This document shows, piece by piece, positions 1 through 9,162 of a stretch of DNA of 64,000 bases (position 1 is its first letter; each line of letters opens with the position of its first letter). Source of the stretch: CAVZTA01 sp963778025. Lineage in GTDB: Bacteria; Chloroflexota; Limnocylindria; Limnocylindrales; CSP1-4. The notes beneath the pieces are model-generated. The model searched no databases, was not told where the DNA came from, and was given only the letters and a program-made list of their open reading frames with translations. The position numbers were made by a program, and so were the translations under genes. The stretch covers positions 186,001 to 250,000 of the forward strand of contig CAVZTA010000005.1 of NCBI GenBank assembly GCA_963778025.1. The letters run 5' to 3'.

Positions 1-612
1 GAGCGGCGGACCGATGACGACCCGGCCGTGACCCGTCGAGCGGTCGTCCTGTATCGCTGGGGTCTCCTGCCCCACTGGGTCGACGACCCGCGTCGCGCCG
101 CCGCCAAGGCGATCAACGCTCGCGCCGAGACCGTGGCCACGAGCGGCCTGTTCCGCGAGGCGTTCCGGCGACGCCGCTGCCTCGTGCCCGTGGACTCCTT
201 CTTCGAGTGGCAGGGTCAGGGCGCCGCGCGCACGCCGCTGCGGATCTTCGACCCGTCCGGGGCACCACTCGCCCTGGCCGGGCTGTGGGCCGGTCGCAAG
301 GACCCCGAGACGGGCGAGGTCCTGCGCACGTTCACGATCGTGACCAGCCGGCCGAACGCGTTCATGGAGCCGATCCACGACCGGATGCCGGTCGTCCTGC
401 GGCCCGAGGACTGGGCCCGATGGCTCGAGCCCGTGCCCCGCGAGCCGTCCGAGCTGCTGGCGCTGCTCGAGCCGCGAACGGACCTCGCCCTGGCTGCACA
501 CGCTGTCCCGCGTCTGGTCAACAGCGTGCGCAACCAGGGTCCGGCCGTGATCGAGCGGGTCGATCGTGAAGATCCCGCTCAGCTCTCGTTCCCCGCCCCG
601 GCGAGGTCGTAG
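1..612 (+). CDS. SOS response-associated (YedK/HMCES-type) DNA-protein crosslink peptidase, 5' partial
   Basis: SRAP-domain protein. The family covalently traps abasic sites in single-stranded DNA through an N-terminal Cys2 and can self-resolve the crosslink. Visible family motifs are WGLLP near the start, NARAET, SFFEW (the GFYEW position with the conserved Glu) and HDRMP with the conserved His. The frame is open from base 1, so the gene starts left of the window and the catalytic Cys2 is not visible; the GTG at 28 is only an internal codon. The C-terminal half is complete and ends in a Pro/Ala tail. The last 34 bp overlap the 3' end of the convergent glycosyltransferase gene. Family assignment is secure from the motifs; the missing N-terminus prevents confirming activity. 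Confidence 0.9.
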   Translation, partial: ERRTDDDPAVTRRAVVLYRWGLLPHWVDDPRRAAAKAINARAETVATSGLFREAFRRRRCLVPVDSFFEWQGQGAARTPLRIFDPSGAPLALAGLWAGRKDPETGEVLRTFTIVTSRPNAFMEPIHDRMPVVLRPEDWARWLEPVPREPSELLALLEPRTDLALAAHAVPRLVNSVRNQGPAVIERVDREDPAQLSFPAPARS

Positions 613-2676
613 AGCGTCCCGTCCCGACCGCCGTGACGACGCGTCCCATGGTCCTGGACCCAGGCTGGCGATCTGCCGACGAGCCGCCGACCATCGGGGC
701 CGCCGCGGCCCGGCCGCCGAGGACGATGTAGCGAAGCTGTCCCTGGGCGACGTAGGCCTCGAGCTGGTCGACGGTGAGCGCGTCGTCGCCACCGCTGAAC
801 CCGCCCGTGGCCATCACCGGGATGCCGGTGCCCAGCTGCAGGTCCGCCGCCTCGCCCGCGCTGGTCACCGCGACGAGCCAGGTCTCGCGAGCCGTGGTTC
901 GCGACGAGGTAGTCGACGAGCGACGGATCGAGCGCCCCGCGCCCGGCGGCGTACGCGCCCGGGGACGCCACGACCCGGGTGGCCGGCCGCTGCCCGAGAA
1001 GCCGGGCGGAGGCCCCCGGATGCGCCCCGCGGACCGTCGAACGCCGGTGCGGCGCTGCCGGGTCCGCCCGGAACCGTGCCCCGCACCCTCGGATCGCGGC
1101 CCGGCGGACGGATCGCCGCCCGAGTAGCGCGGTCGCATCGTGTCGACGGCGTACGCCGCGGGCGCCGCGAGCAGCAGCGCGACGGCCGCGACCGCGGGCA
1201 CGAGCGCGACCCGCGAGCGGGACGATCCGGCGAGGCAGCGCGAGCGCGGCCGCGACGATGACGCCGCCCAGCAGGATCGCGGCGCCGAGACCCGGGACGA
1301 AGCCCGGCGTCCGCCGGAGGAGCAGCCAGGCCACGACCGCGGAGCCAGCGACGGCCGCGCCGAGGAGGACGCCACCGGCCGCGAACGCGCTCGCGCAGCC
1401 GCCACAGCTCGACCAGCCCACCGCCGACCAGGGCTCCGATCGCCGGTGCCATCGCGACCACGTAGTACGTGTGGATGATCCCGGACATGAAGCTGAACAC
1501 GACGGCGTGGACGATGAGCCAGCCGCCCCACAGCAGGTAGGCGGCACGGGCGGCGTCCGTGCGCGGCGCCCGGCGACGAGCCCAGAGCCCGATGCCCAGC
1601 CCCGCGAACGCGAGCGGCAGGAGCCACGCGATCTGGCCGCCGAACTCGGCGTTGAACAGCCGCAGGACCCCGGGCACGCCGGAGAAGCCGCCGCCCGGCC
1701 CACCACCCGTCCGCCGGCCCGGCCCTCCGCCCCCGAAGATCCGACCGAGTCCGTCGTAGCCCAGGAGGAGCGCGACGACGGAGTTCGTGCCGCTGCCACC
1801 GATGTACGGCCGCGCCGTCGACGGGCAGCAGCTCCATGAGGGCGATCCACCAGCCGCTCGCGAGCGCGACGGACAGCGCGGCGATCGCCAGACCGGCGAT
1901 CCGGCGCCGGACCGACCCCGACCGCCGCGACCGCGTACGTCGAGCGCGAACGCCGGCAGCACGAGGTACGCCTGGAGGTACTTGGTGAGGAACGCGAACC
2001 CGACGAGGACGCCGGCGACCACCAGCCAGCGGTGAGCGCCCGACGCGATCGCGCGGGTCACCGCGTACGCCGCACCGACCAGCAGGAGCGTCAGGAGGGC
2101 GTCGGGGTTGTCGAAGCGGAAGATGAGGACCGCGGCCGGCGTGAGCGCCACGACAAGACCGGCGATGACGCAGCCGCGTCCCCCAGCGCGCGGCGCACGG
2201 TGAGCATGAGGATGCCGACGGTGGCGACGCCGGCCAGCGCCTGGGGCAGGAGGATGCTCCACGAGCTCAGGCCGAACAGCCGGACCGACAGGCCCATCAC
2301 CATCGTCGCGAACGGCGGCTTGTCGAGCGTGATGAAGTTCCCGGCGTCGAGCGAACCGAACAGCCACGCGCTCCAGCTCTGGGACGCGGCCTGCGCAGCC
2401 ATCGCGTAGTAGGTGTTCGCGTAGCCGCTGATCGTCAGGTCCCAGAGGTAGACGATCGCCGCGAGCGAGAGGACGCCGACCATCGCCGGGATGGCCCACC
2501 CGACCCGCGCCGCACGGCCGCGCCACGGCCGCAGGCTGCGTCGGTAGCGCCTGGCCGACCGGAGGCCAGCGAGTCCGTGCCCACGGCGACGTGACCGGCG
2601 GTGAACGCTGGTGTCGGGAACGCACGGCGCGGAGTCGAACGGCCGGCCGAGACCGGGCCGCGTCGACCGAGGTCAT
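579..2676 (-). CDS. YkcB-like membrane mannosyltransferase (GT39/ArnT superfamily), multiple frameshifts
   Basis: Polytopic glycosyltransferase expected to move a sugar from a polyprenyl-phosphate donor to an extracytoplasmic acceptor. The N-terminal third carries family signatures: WDLTISGYANTYYAMAAQ, the SLDAGNFITLDKPPFA segment with the conserved Asp and the DKPP turn, and LFGLSSWSILLPQ. Several membrane helices follow (for example around 2140-1960 and 1560-1400). The C-terminal extracytoplasmic domain shows WLVAVTSAGEAADLQLGTG, GGFSGGDDALTVDQLEAYVA and GTLYDLAGAG. The ATG at 2676 overlaps the GtrA stop (ATGA), and the stop is at 579. Translation changes frame at least six times (near 2560, 2180, 1890, 1830, 1350 and later), each time continuing into the next homologous segment. 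Sequencing indels are the likely cause; a true pseudogene cannot be excluded. It is the last gene of the run. Confidence 0.8.
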
Positions 2677-3231
2677 GACGGACTCCGTTCGAGCGGGTCG
2701 GTGAGGGGCGCCGGTCGGAGCGCGAACCACGTGGTGAGCAGGACGAAGCGCGCCACGGTCGCGAGCGCGTTGGCCGCGAGCAGGACCAGCAGCTCCAGCG
2801 CGCGACCGGCGTCCGGCGCGAGCCGATGGAGGACGACGATCGACGCGGTGGTGATCGCGAGCGCGACGCACAACGCGAACAGCCCGGCGAGCTGGTCGCG
2901 AAGGACGGACTCCCGGCCAGCGGACGCCGAAGGTCAGCCGCCGATTCGCGGCCGTGTTGCCGACGGCCGTGACGACGAGCGCGATGACGTTCGAGACGGT
3001 CGCCGTGGCGTGACCGCGAAGGACCACGTAGAGCAGCGCGTAGGCGGCGGTGCTCACCACGCCGATCGCGCCGAAGGTGATCAGCCGCCGGACGACCGGG
3101 CGCTCGAGCGCGGACGAGCCGGTCGCCGCGCGTGGTCGCCCGGCCGCCGACCGGCGCAGGCCGCGGGGAAACCTCGCGATCGGCAGCCGGACGATGGGAT
3201 GCGCCGGAGGGCGCGTCGGGACGGCGGCCAT
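2673..3231 (-). CDS. GtrA-family four-helix membrane protein, one frameshift
   Basis: GtrA-like proteins have about four membrane helices and are thought to help translocate polyprenyl-linked sugars, which fits the adjacent mannosyltransferase. The N-terminal half reads LITFGAIGVVSTAAYALLY and then NVIALVVTAVGNTAANRRLTFG, whose NRRLTF motif is typical. The second half, with two more helices (segments ALAITTASIVVLHRL and LLVLLAANALATVARF), is in another frame from about 2900 on, so one indel is inferred. The start ATG (3231-3229) overlaps the stop of the upstream small gene as TGATG, and its own stop overlaps the start of the mannosyltransferase gene. About 186 residues, normal for a GtrA protein with an N-terminal extension. 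Confidence 0.75.
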
Positions 3232-3497
3232 CAGGAGCTGCCCGTGGACACGTGGCCGCGACCGCTGGACCGCCCGGGCGCGGTCGGGACCTGGTCGTTC
3301 GAGCCATCCGGAAGACCGAAGCCGTTGACGCGCGGCTGGCGTGTCGTGACCTGGGGCGCGGTCTCGGCGTCGGGTCGACCTCGGCCCGACGTGCCCGACG
3401 TCGCGGCGTCGCGGGTGGCGGCGGTGGCGGTGCCACGGAACGTCGCGGCGGCGAGGACCGCGAACCCGCCGGTCGCGATGGCGGACGTCACGGCCAC
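3231..3497 (-). CDS. Small single-helix protein ending in HVSTGSS
   Basis: 88-residue ORF from a GTG start. It has one hydrophobic segment near the N-terminus (VTSAIATGGFAVLAAATF) followed by about 60 disordered residues and the C-terminal end GRGHVSTGSS. An upstream ATG at 3564 in another frame would add a basic stretch (RLRRVTAG) before the helix after one indel, giving the same layout as the protein at 8729-9091, so the true start may be 3564. The stop forms TGATG with the GtrA start. The molecule looks like a signal-anchored protein with an extracytoplasmic tail. No known domain is recognised. Its paralogue-like relation to the 8729-9091 protein rests on the basic-helix-AAATF/AAATY layout and the shared C-terminal end. 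Function is unknown; see findings. Confidence 0.6.
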   Translation of the reverse strand: MAVTSAIATGGFAVLAAATFRGTATAATRDAATSGTSGRGRPDAETAPQVTTRQPRVNGFGLPDGSNDQVPTAPGRSSGRGHVSTGSS

Positions 3498-3615
3498 ACC
3501 GGCCGTGACGCGTCGGAGGCGGACGAGCCCGATGCGGGCGCGTCGAGGGATGGTGCCTGGACATGCCCGGAGTCTCCGGCCGCTCCCTTTCGGCTCGGTT
3601 ACGGCCGGTGGCGGC

Positions 3616-4847
3616 TCAGGCGAGCGCCCGCGGCCAGCTCACCGCGAAGCGCGCGCCACCCGCTGGTGACGTCGCCGACGCTCCAGCGCCCGCCGGTCGA
3701 GCGGACGATGGCGTCGCCGATGGCGAGACCCAGTCCGGCGCCACTCGCCTCGGCGTTGACGCGGTGGAAGCGGTCGAAGATCTTCGCCTGCTCCTCGGCC
3801 GGGATGCCCGGCCCGGAGTCGTCGACGGTGAGCGTCACGCGCGGACCGTCGCGGGTCACGGTCACATCCACCGAGCCACCCACCGGTGCGTACTTGCAGG
3901 CGTTGTCGAGGAGGACGCCCAGCAGCCGGTCGAGCAGATCGGCGGGCGCGTTCACCGAGGCGCCGGCCGGTGGCGCAGCGACCCGCAACGTGAGACGCCG
4001 CGTCTCCGCGATGGCCGCGAAGCGGTCCGCGGTCTGCGCGGCGAGCGTCCCCACATCCACCGGCTCGTTGTCCGGCGTCCGCTGGGTCGCGTCGAAGCGA
4101 GCCAGCCAGAGCATGTCCTCGAGCAGCCGCCGCATCCGTTTCGACTCCGCGTCGACGCGCGTGAACGCCGTGCGATACCAGCCGGCGTCCCGATCCTGCG
4201 TCAGCGCGAGGGAGGTGTTGGCCTCGATGACCGACAGGGGCGTCCGCAGCTCGTGCGAGGCATCGGCGGTGAACTCGACCTGACGCTGCCTGGCGGCCTC
4301 GATCGGACCAGCGACACGCCGGCCGATGGCGATGGCGCCGAAGAACACGACGAGGAGCAGCACCGGCGCGATGAGCAGCTCGCCGATGACGATCGTTCGC
4401 TGGGTGTCGTTCACGGGCTCCAGGCTCTGCCCCACCACGAAATGGCCCTGGGCGACATCCCGGCCGGCGAGCCGGAGGTCCACCCCACCGAGGTGCGCGG
4501 TCACCGGCTGTGTGACGGACACGAGCTCGGCGGGAAGCGCCGGGGTCTCGTCGTCCTGGTACACGGTCCCGTCCGGCAGCACCGCCCAGATGAGGATCGG
4601 CGCGCCGGCGAAGATCGGCCGGTCACCGCGGGGGCGCGGGCGGCGGCTGGTCGTCGCCGTCGGGCAGGCCGGGGATCCGCTGCAGCGCGCCCGTCAGGCG
4701 GGCGTCGACCTGTGCGGTGAGATCGCGCGTCGCGAGCGCGATGACGGCGAGCGAGATCACGGCGTACGCGACCGCGACGACGAGCGTCGAGGCGAGCGCG
4801 ACGCGGAGCGACTGGCGCCGAACGAACTCCGGGCGGCCGAGGGTCAC
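3616..4847 (-). CDS. Sensor histidine kinase of an OmpR-type two-component pair, two frameshifts
   Basis: Membrane sensor kinase partner of the regulator just upstream. The GTG start at 4847 overlaps the regulator stop (GTGA). Order: short cytoplasmic N-terminus; first helix (TLVVAVAYAVISLAVIALA); extracytoplasmic domain of roughly 100 residues; second helix (LLIAPVLLLVVFFGAIAIG) leading into a HAMP-like stretch; H-box DASHELRTPLSVIEA with the phosphorylated His; N-box LLDNACKYAPVGGS; G1 DDSGPGIP; F-box KIFDRFHRV; G2 GAGLGLAI. One shift lies near 4610-4620 inside the sensor domain. A second, at about 3665, scrambles the last residues; restoring it gives the usual ending GARFAVSWP and a stop at 3616. 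Stimulus unknown, but the neighbours suggest redox or flavin physiology. Confidence 0.88.
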
Positions 4848-5512
4848 GCCGCCTCCAGCCGATAGCCCGCGCCCCGGACGGTCACGATGCGGATGCCGGC
4901 GTCGGGCAGCTTGGCGCGGAGCCGGCTCATCTGGACGTCGATCGCGTTCGAGCCCAACGGGTCGGTCTCGTCCGCCCACGCGTGCTCCGCGATCGCCTTG
5001 CGGTCGACGACGGACGGCGAGCGGCGCATCAGCAGCTCGAGGATGAGGTACTCGGTCGACGTGAGACCGACCTCGCGGGTGTCGACCTCGACGACGCGGC
5101 GCACGGGATCGAGCCGGAGCCGGCCTCGCTCGAGGACCGGGGCGTCGACGCCGCGCGGACGACGCTGGAGCGCCCGCACGCGGGCGAGCAGCTCGCCGAA
5201 GTCGAAGGGCTTGACCAGGTAGTCATCGGCACCGGTGTCGAGCCCGCGGATGCGATCGGCCGGGGCGTCGCGAGCCGTGAGCATCAGGAGGGCCGTCGGG
5301 CGTTGCTGGCGACGTGCCCACGCGACGACGTCGATGCCCTCGGCGCCGGGCATGCGCCAGTCGATGATCGCGACGTCGTAGTCGTAGAACTTCAGCTGAT
5401 CGATCGCGTCGTCTCCGCGGTCGACGGCGTCGACGTGGTAGCCGGCGTCGGACAGCCCGAGCACGATGACTTCGCGCAATCCGGGGTCGTCCTCGGCGAC
5501 CAGCACGCGCAT
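4844..5512 (-). CDS. OmpR-family response regulator
   Basis: 222-residue intact two-domain regulator. The receiver domain has the acidic pair in VAEDDPG, the phosphoacceptor Asp in AIIDWRMPG, the conserved Thr in LTARDA and the Lys in VKPFDF. The C-terminal winged helix (about 125-222) shows TSTEYLILELLMR, then SNAIDVQMSRLRAKL and RGAGYRLEA, typical of OmpR/PhoB DNA-binding domains. It starts 3 bp after the ferredoxin stop and its stop overlaps the kinase start, so the pair is translationally coupled. Its position inside the flavin/electron-transfer run makes it a candidate regulator of that run; the target sites are not identifiable from the sequence. Confidence 0.95.
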   Translation of the reverse strand: MRVLVAEDDPGLREVIVLGLSDAGYHVDAVDRGDDAIDQLKFYDYDVAIIDWRMPGAEGIDVVAWARRQQRPTALLMLTARDAPADRIRGLDTGADDYLVKPFDFGELLARVRALQRRPRGVDAPVLERGRLRLDPVRRVVEVDTREVGLTSTEYLILELLMRRSPSVVDRKAIAEHAWADETDPLGSNAIDVQMSRLRAKLPDAGIRIVTVRGAGYRLEAA

Positions 5513-5515
5513 CGT

Positions 5516-5884
5516 TCAGCCTCCCCTGCGGGCGCCCGTGGGTGCGTGCGCAGGCGCGTTCGGCATCGTCGCACGCGGCACGGGACCCAGGCGGAGCGCG
5601 AGGACCGGGCAGACGGCGACGGCGCGCCGGGCGTGGTCGAGGAGCTCATCGGGGACCGATCCGGCGGAGATGATGGGGTAGCCCCAATCATCGAGCTCGA
5701 TCAGCTCGGGGAGCAGCTCCGCGCACATCCCGAATCCGTCGCAGCGGATGCGGTCGACCACGAGCCGCCGGCCGGTCTCCCGGGCGGCGGCGGCCGAAGC
5801 GGCGGTGTCGGAGGTCGTGTCCCGCCACGACGTCCCGGAGGGCTGCGCCGGCCGTGCGAACGGGCTCGTCCCTGAGCCGGTCAT
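5516..5884 (-). CDS. Small ferredoxin, CX5C...CP type
   Basis: 122-residue protein whose C-terminal 65 residues form a single-cluster ferredoxin. The signature is CDGFGMC (C-x5-C) followed about 35 residues later by the CP pair in AVCPVLAL. This spacing is that of the 3Fe-4S ferredoxins found with P450s and flavoenzymes, in which the usual second cysteine is missing; a 4Fe-4S cluster with a non-Cys ligand is also possible. The N-terminal 55 residues are low-complexity Ala/Ser/Thr. The ATG overlaps the stop of the NuoF-like gene (ATGA), which strongly suggests that the two proteins work together, the ferredoxin passing electrons to or from the flavoprotein. Confidence 0.85.
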   Translation of the reverse strand: MTGSGTSPFARPAQPSGTSWRDTTSDTAASAAAARETGRRLVVDRIRCDGFGMCAELLPELIELDDWGYPIISAGSVPDELLDHARRAVAVCPVLALRLGPVPRATMPNAPAHAPTGARRGG

Positions 5885-7119
5885 GCCGCCCGCCCTGGCG
5901 CGTGCATGGACGTGCACGTCCGCGAGCGCTGGTGTCGTCGGAACTCGTCGCCGAAGGTCTCGAGCGCACTCAGGAGGAGGCCCACCGCGCCGTCGGGGTG
6001 ACGACACGCGCCTCGACCGGCGAGCTGGCGTGACCACCGCTCGATCCGCTCGAGGTCGTCGCCGCGCCGCACGACGCGTCGCGATCCGCTGGGTCGCGTC
6101 GGCGATGGCCCGCAGGCCGAACACGCACGGACCGCACTGGGCGGCGCTCTGGCCGGCCATGTAGTCGAGGATCCGGGCGGTCGTCGCGACGCCGCAGGCG
6201 GTCGACGGCAGGAACGCCACGACCCCGCACCCGAACGCGGACCCCGCGCGCCGGAGGGCGACCGGCTCGAGCGGCACGTCCCACGCCTCGCGGGCGCGGA
6301 TCCAGCCACCGAAATAGCCGCCCAGCAGCAGCGCTTGCGCGTCCCGTGGCGCGTCGACGACTCCCGGCGAGCTCACCGATCGACGATCCCGAGCGCGATC
6401 TCGCGGACCCCGTTCCGGCCGGCGCCGCCGACCGTGACGAGGGCGGTGCCGCGCGTCGCGCCCTCGCCGGCCTCGCGATACCAGGCATCCCCCCGCCGCG
6501 CGATGAGCGCGGCGTGCGCCAGGCTCTCGACGTTCTGGACCAGCGTCGGCCGGCGGCCGATGCCTTGCTCGTACGGTCGCGGCGGCGTCGTCGTGGGTCG
6601 GGCATCGCCCGTGTCGACAGCGTGCACGGCCGCCGACTCCTCGCCCGCGACGTAGCGGCCGGGTGCGAGGACGAGGTCGACGCGGCGAGTCGGTGCGCCG
6701 GCTGCCCTCCGCTCGCCGAGGGCTCTGCGGACCGCCTGCTGGGCCGCGCCGTGGTCCTCGCCGATGTACAGCACGATCCGGTCGGCCCCCACGGCGTCTG
6801 CCGCGAGCTCGGCCCCATCGAGCACGAGATGTGGCCGGGTGGCCATCAGCAGCCGATCCTTCTGGCTGAGCGGCTCGCCCTCGGCGCCGTTCGCGAGGAC
6901 GACGGCATCGCCACCGCCACTCCGCGACGCCACGGACGCCCACTTGCGCCCGACCGGGAAGCCCGCGCCGCCGCGCCCCAGCAGCCCCGCGGCCTCCAGG
7001 ACACCCGGCAGGGCTCGCCGTTCCCTCAGCCCGGGCAGCGGACCCAGCCGGCGAAGATGTGCCGCGAAGGGTTCGGCGCCCGACGCAAGGTCGGGTCCGG
7101 CGAGGAGACGAGCGGTCAT
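5881..7119 (-). CDS. Stand-alone NuoF-like NADH:acceptor flavoprotein with iron-sulfur region, two frameshifts
   Basis: Resembles the 51-kDa (NuoF) subunit of NADH dehydrogenase, which binds NADH and FMN. Visible: GRGGAGFPVGRKW (flavin/NADH Rossmann-like loop), NGAEGEPLSQKDRLL (the N-x-D/E-E-P-x-x-KD region), YVAGEESA and PTLVQNVESLAH. The C-terminal iron-sulfur part carries QCGPCVFGL and a later Cys in GACRHPDGAVG; the first Cys of the usual three-Cys motif appears replaced by Ala. Frame changes occur near 6375 and 6065. About 413 residues, close to NuoF. No other complex I subunits are nearby, so it is likely a dedicated electron-input module for the ferredoxin and the membrane reductase beside it. 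Starts with ATG overlapping the upstream stop. Confidence 0.8.
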
Positions 7120-7701
7120 CGGCGCGCCCCCCGGCTGGCGGGTCCAGCCGTCACGTCGGCGAGGACGCCGCGGGGCGACGCCTGGACCGTGAGGCGGTAG
7201 GCCAGCGCCGCGACGACGCGAGCCGATCGCGACGGCGTCGACGACCAGCATCCACGGGGCGGTGGCATCGCTGCCGGCCGTGATCGAGTGGAGGACGGCG
7301 AGCGGCCAGCCCGCGTACGCGAGCCAGTGGACCGCCTTCCACGTCCGGTGGCCGATCCGATCGCGCAGCAGGCTCGTGACGGTGACCGCGAGCAGCAGGT
7401 CGACGGACAGGACGCCCCACGCGACGGCCACCGGCCGATACGACGAGGCGAGCGGCACGATCGCGGCGAGGATGCCGAGCTGCGCGTAGGGATCGACGAT
7501 CGCCGTCACGACGTGGAGCGCCGTGAACACGACGGAGACCAGCGCGACCGTCCGATGGAGCTCGGCGGTGAGGAACCGCGGCCAGCCGGGCCGCTGCCAG
7601 CGGGCGGTGGTCAGGAGCCCGAGCACGACGACGCCGCTCGCGAGCAGCAGCGAGACGACACCGGCGCCTCGCGTCGCGAACCAGAGCAGCTGATCGGTCA
7701 T
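7116..7701 (-). CDS. Ferric-reductase-like haem membrane protein, one frameshift
   Basis: About 195 residues with five to six predicted helices, matching the ferric reductase-like transmembrane (FRD/MsrQ-like) domain. Candidate haem-ligand histidines lie in two helix pairs: LHRTVALVSVVFTALHVV, and KAVHWLAYAGWPLAVLHS. The family carries electrons across the membrane through b-type haems. An indel near 7205 is needed. The restored frame ends with TGA overlapping the ATG of the NuoF-like gene, as in the rest of the run. With an NADH-oxidising flavoprotein and a ferredoxin downstream and ApbE upstream, the natural reading is a route from cytoplasmic NADH to an extracytoplasmic flavin acceptor (inference). 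Confidence 0.82.
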
Positions 7702-7796
7702 CGATGGTTCCTCGGCGTTCCTGGGGCGTCGACGGGAGTCTCCTGGGAGCGACCTTTCGCTGCGGTTACGCGGCTGGCGGTCAGCCTGCCGCGTGA

Positions 7797-8727
7797 TCAG
7801 GCCGCGACCGGCGCACCGGCCGGCCAACCACCGAGCACGTGGATACGCCCGTCCGTCGCGATCAGGCGCGCCGGGAGCCCCGTCGCCTCGAGCCAGGGGA
7901 TCGCGCTCTCGCCCATCACGATCGCGGCCGTCGCTGCGGCATTCGCGAGGACACACGTGGGTGCGGCGACGGTCGCGGTGCGCCACGGCCCGTCGGCCGG
8001 CAGCCCCGTGCGCGGGTCGATGACGTGATGGAGCGGTTCGCCGGCGGACGGTGTGCCAGCGCCGGACGGTCGTGCTGGACGTCGCCATGGCGCCGCGCTC
8101 GAGCGTGGCGACGTCGCCACCCGAATCCGGCGGCATCGAGCTGTCCTCGGCCAGAAGGATCCGCCAGCCACCCTCGGGGGGATGGCCGGCCGTGGCGAGA
8201 TCGCCGCCGAGGCTCAGCAGGGCGCCGCGCGCATCGCCTGCCTCGAGCGCCGTGGACACGCCGAGATCGGACGCCAGCGCCTTTCCGGTCGAGCCGAGGT
8301 CGAGCTCGACCCCGCGCGGGATCCGCGCGAGCCCAGCCGCACGATCGACGCGGATGCGGCGCCAGCCGGGGACCGGTGCGAGCCGCACCGTGAGCGGTGC
8401 GGGTCCGTCCGCCAGGCCGGCGAAGTCCCCGTCGTAGCCCAGGACGCGCATCGCGGCGCCGACCGTCGGATCGACGGCGCCGTCCGTCCAGCGCGCCGCC
8501 TCGATGGCGGTCTCGAGGGCCAGCGCGAGGAGCGCCGAGATGGGACTCGCATGCTCGGGCTCCGCGTGGAACCGCCGCAGCTCCGAGTCAGGGCGGAACC
8601 GGCTGTAGGTGCGGTCGACGTCGCCGAGCAGCGCCTCCACCGCGTGACGTGCGGCGGCGAGGTCACCGTCGAGGACCAGGAGGTCGACGGACGTGCCGAG
8701 CGCTCGCCACGAGGCGCGCTCGAGCAT
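7797..8727 (-). CDS. apbE: FAD:protein FMN transferase (ApbE), one frameshift
   Basis: ApbE attaches FMN from FAD to a Ser/Thr of extracytoplasmic proteins. The sequence shows the N-terminal ALGTSVDL, the TYSRFRPDSELRRF segment, GAVDPTVGAAMRVLGY, the LDLGSTGKALASDL nucleotide loop, and the C-terminal HHVIDPRTGLPADGPWRTATVAAP motif region with the conserved HHIDPRTG (Mg-binding) core. The frame changes once near 8050, just before that motif. About 310 residues, normal. No signal peptide is obvious, as in some Gram-positive-type members. The ATG lies one base after the stop of the small protein 8729-9091. A 95-bp gap separates it from the haem membrane protein. Confidence 0.9.
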
Positions 8728-8728
8728 C

Positions 8729-9091
8729 TCAGGAGCCGCCGGTCGACACGTGCGCGCTGTCCGACGTCGAGCCGACCGACGTCGACGAGGAGGAGGTCGT
8801 CGACGTGGTCGAGCTCGAGTCGGAGGAGGACGAGGTGGTGGTGGAGTCGGCCGTGAGCGCGGCGGTGTCGTCGATCGTCGCCGCCGTGTCGTCGGTGGTC
8901 GCGACCGTGGCGGCGGTGGTCGTCGCCGTGTCGTCCGACGATCCGGTGTACGTGGCTGCCGCGAGTCCCGCGAACATGGCGCTCGCGGTGAGGCCGGCGA
9001 GGGTCGTCCCGATCGTCAGCTGGCGAAGTCGCCGGATGGCACGGGCGCGGTCGGCGGTGGTGGTCCGATCGGCGGGCTGCATGGCCGCCAT
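8729..9091 (-). CDS. Small Ser/Thr/Asp-rich membrane-anchored protein ending in HVSTGGS
   Basis: 120-residue protein. A basic N-terminus (RARAIRRLRQ) precedes one hydrophobic helix (LAGLTASAMFAGLAAATY), then some 75 residues made almost only of Ser, Thr, Asp, Ala and Val, ending in SAHVSTGGS at the very C-terminus. The topology suggests an exported tail tethered by one helix. It sits directly upstream of apbE (stop and next start one base apart), so it is a plausible partner or substrate of the flavin transferase. The terminal S-T-G-G-S resembles the ApbE target signature [ST]-G-A-[ST], although Gly replaces Ala. No domain is recognised; the tail may instead be just a glycosylated linker. ORF confidence is good because of the coupling and the similarity to the protein at 3231-3497. 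Confidence 0.72.
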   Translation of the reverse strand: MAAMQPADRTTTADRARAIRRLRQLTIGTTLAGLTASAMFAGLAAATYTGSSDDTATTTAATVATTDDTAATIDDTAALTADSTTTSSSSDSSSTTSTTSSSSTSVGSTSDSAHVSTGGS

Positions 9092-9162
9092 CCTCGGACC
9101 GCGAGCCTTTCGAGACGGTGACGAAGCTCGTCACCCTGGCATGGCGACGCCACGTACAGCGG

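Noticed and set aside
518..3564. Several separate minus-strand genes between 518 and 3564
   Set aside because: The pieces are consecutive segments of a mannosyltransferase and a GtrA protein joined by indels, not separate genes.
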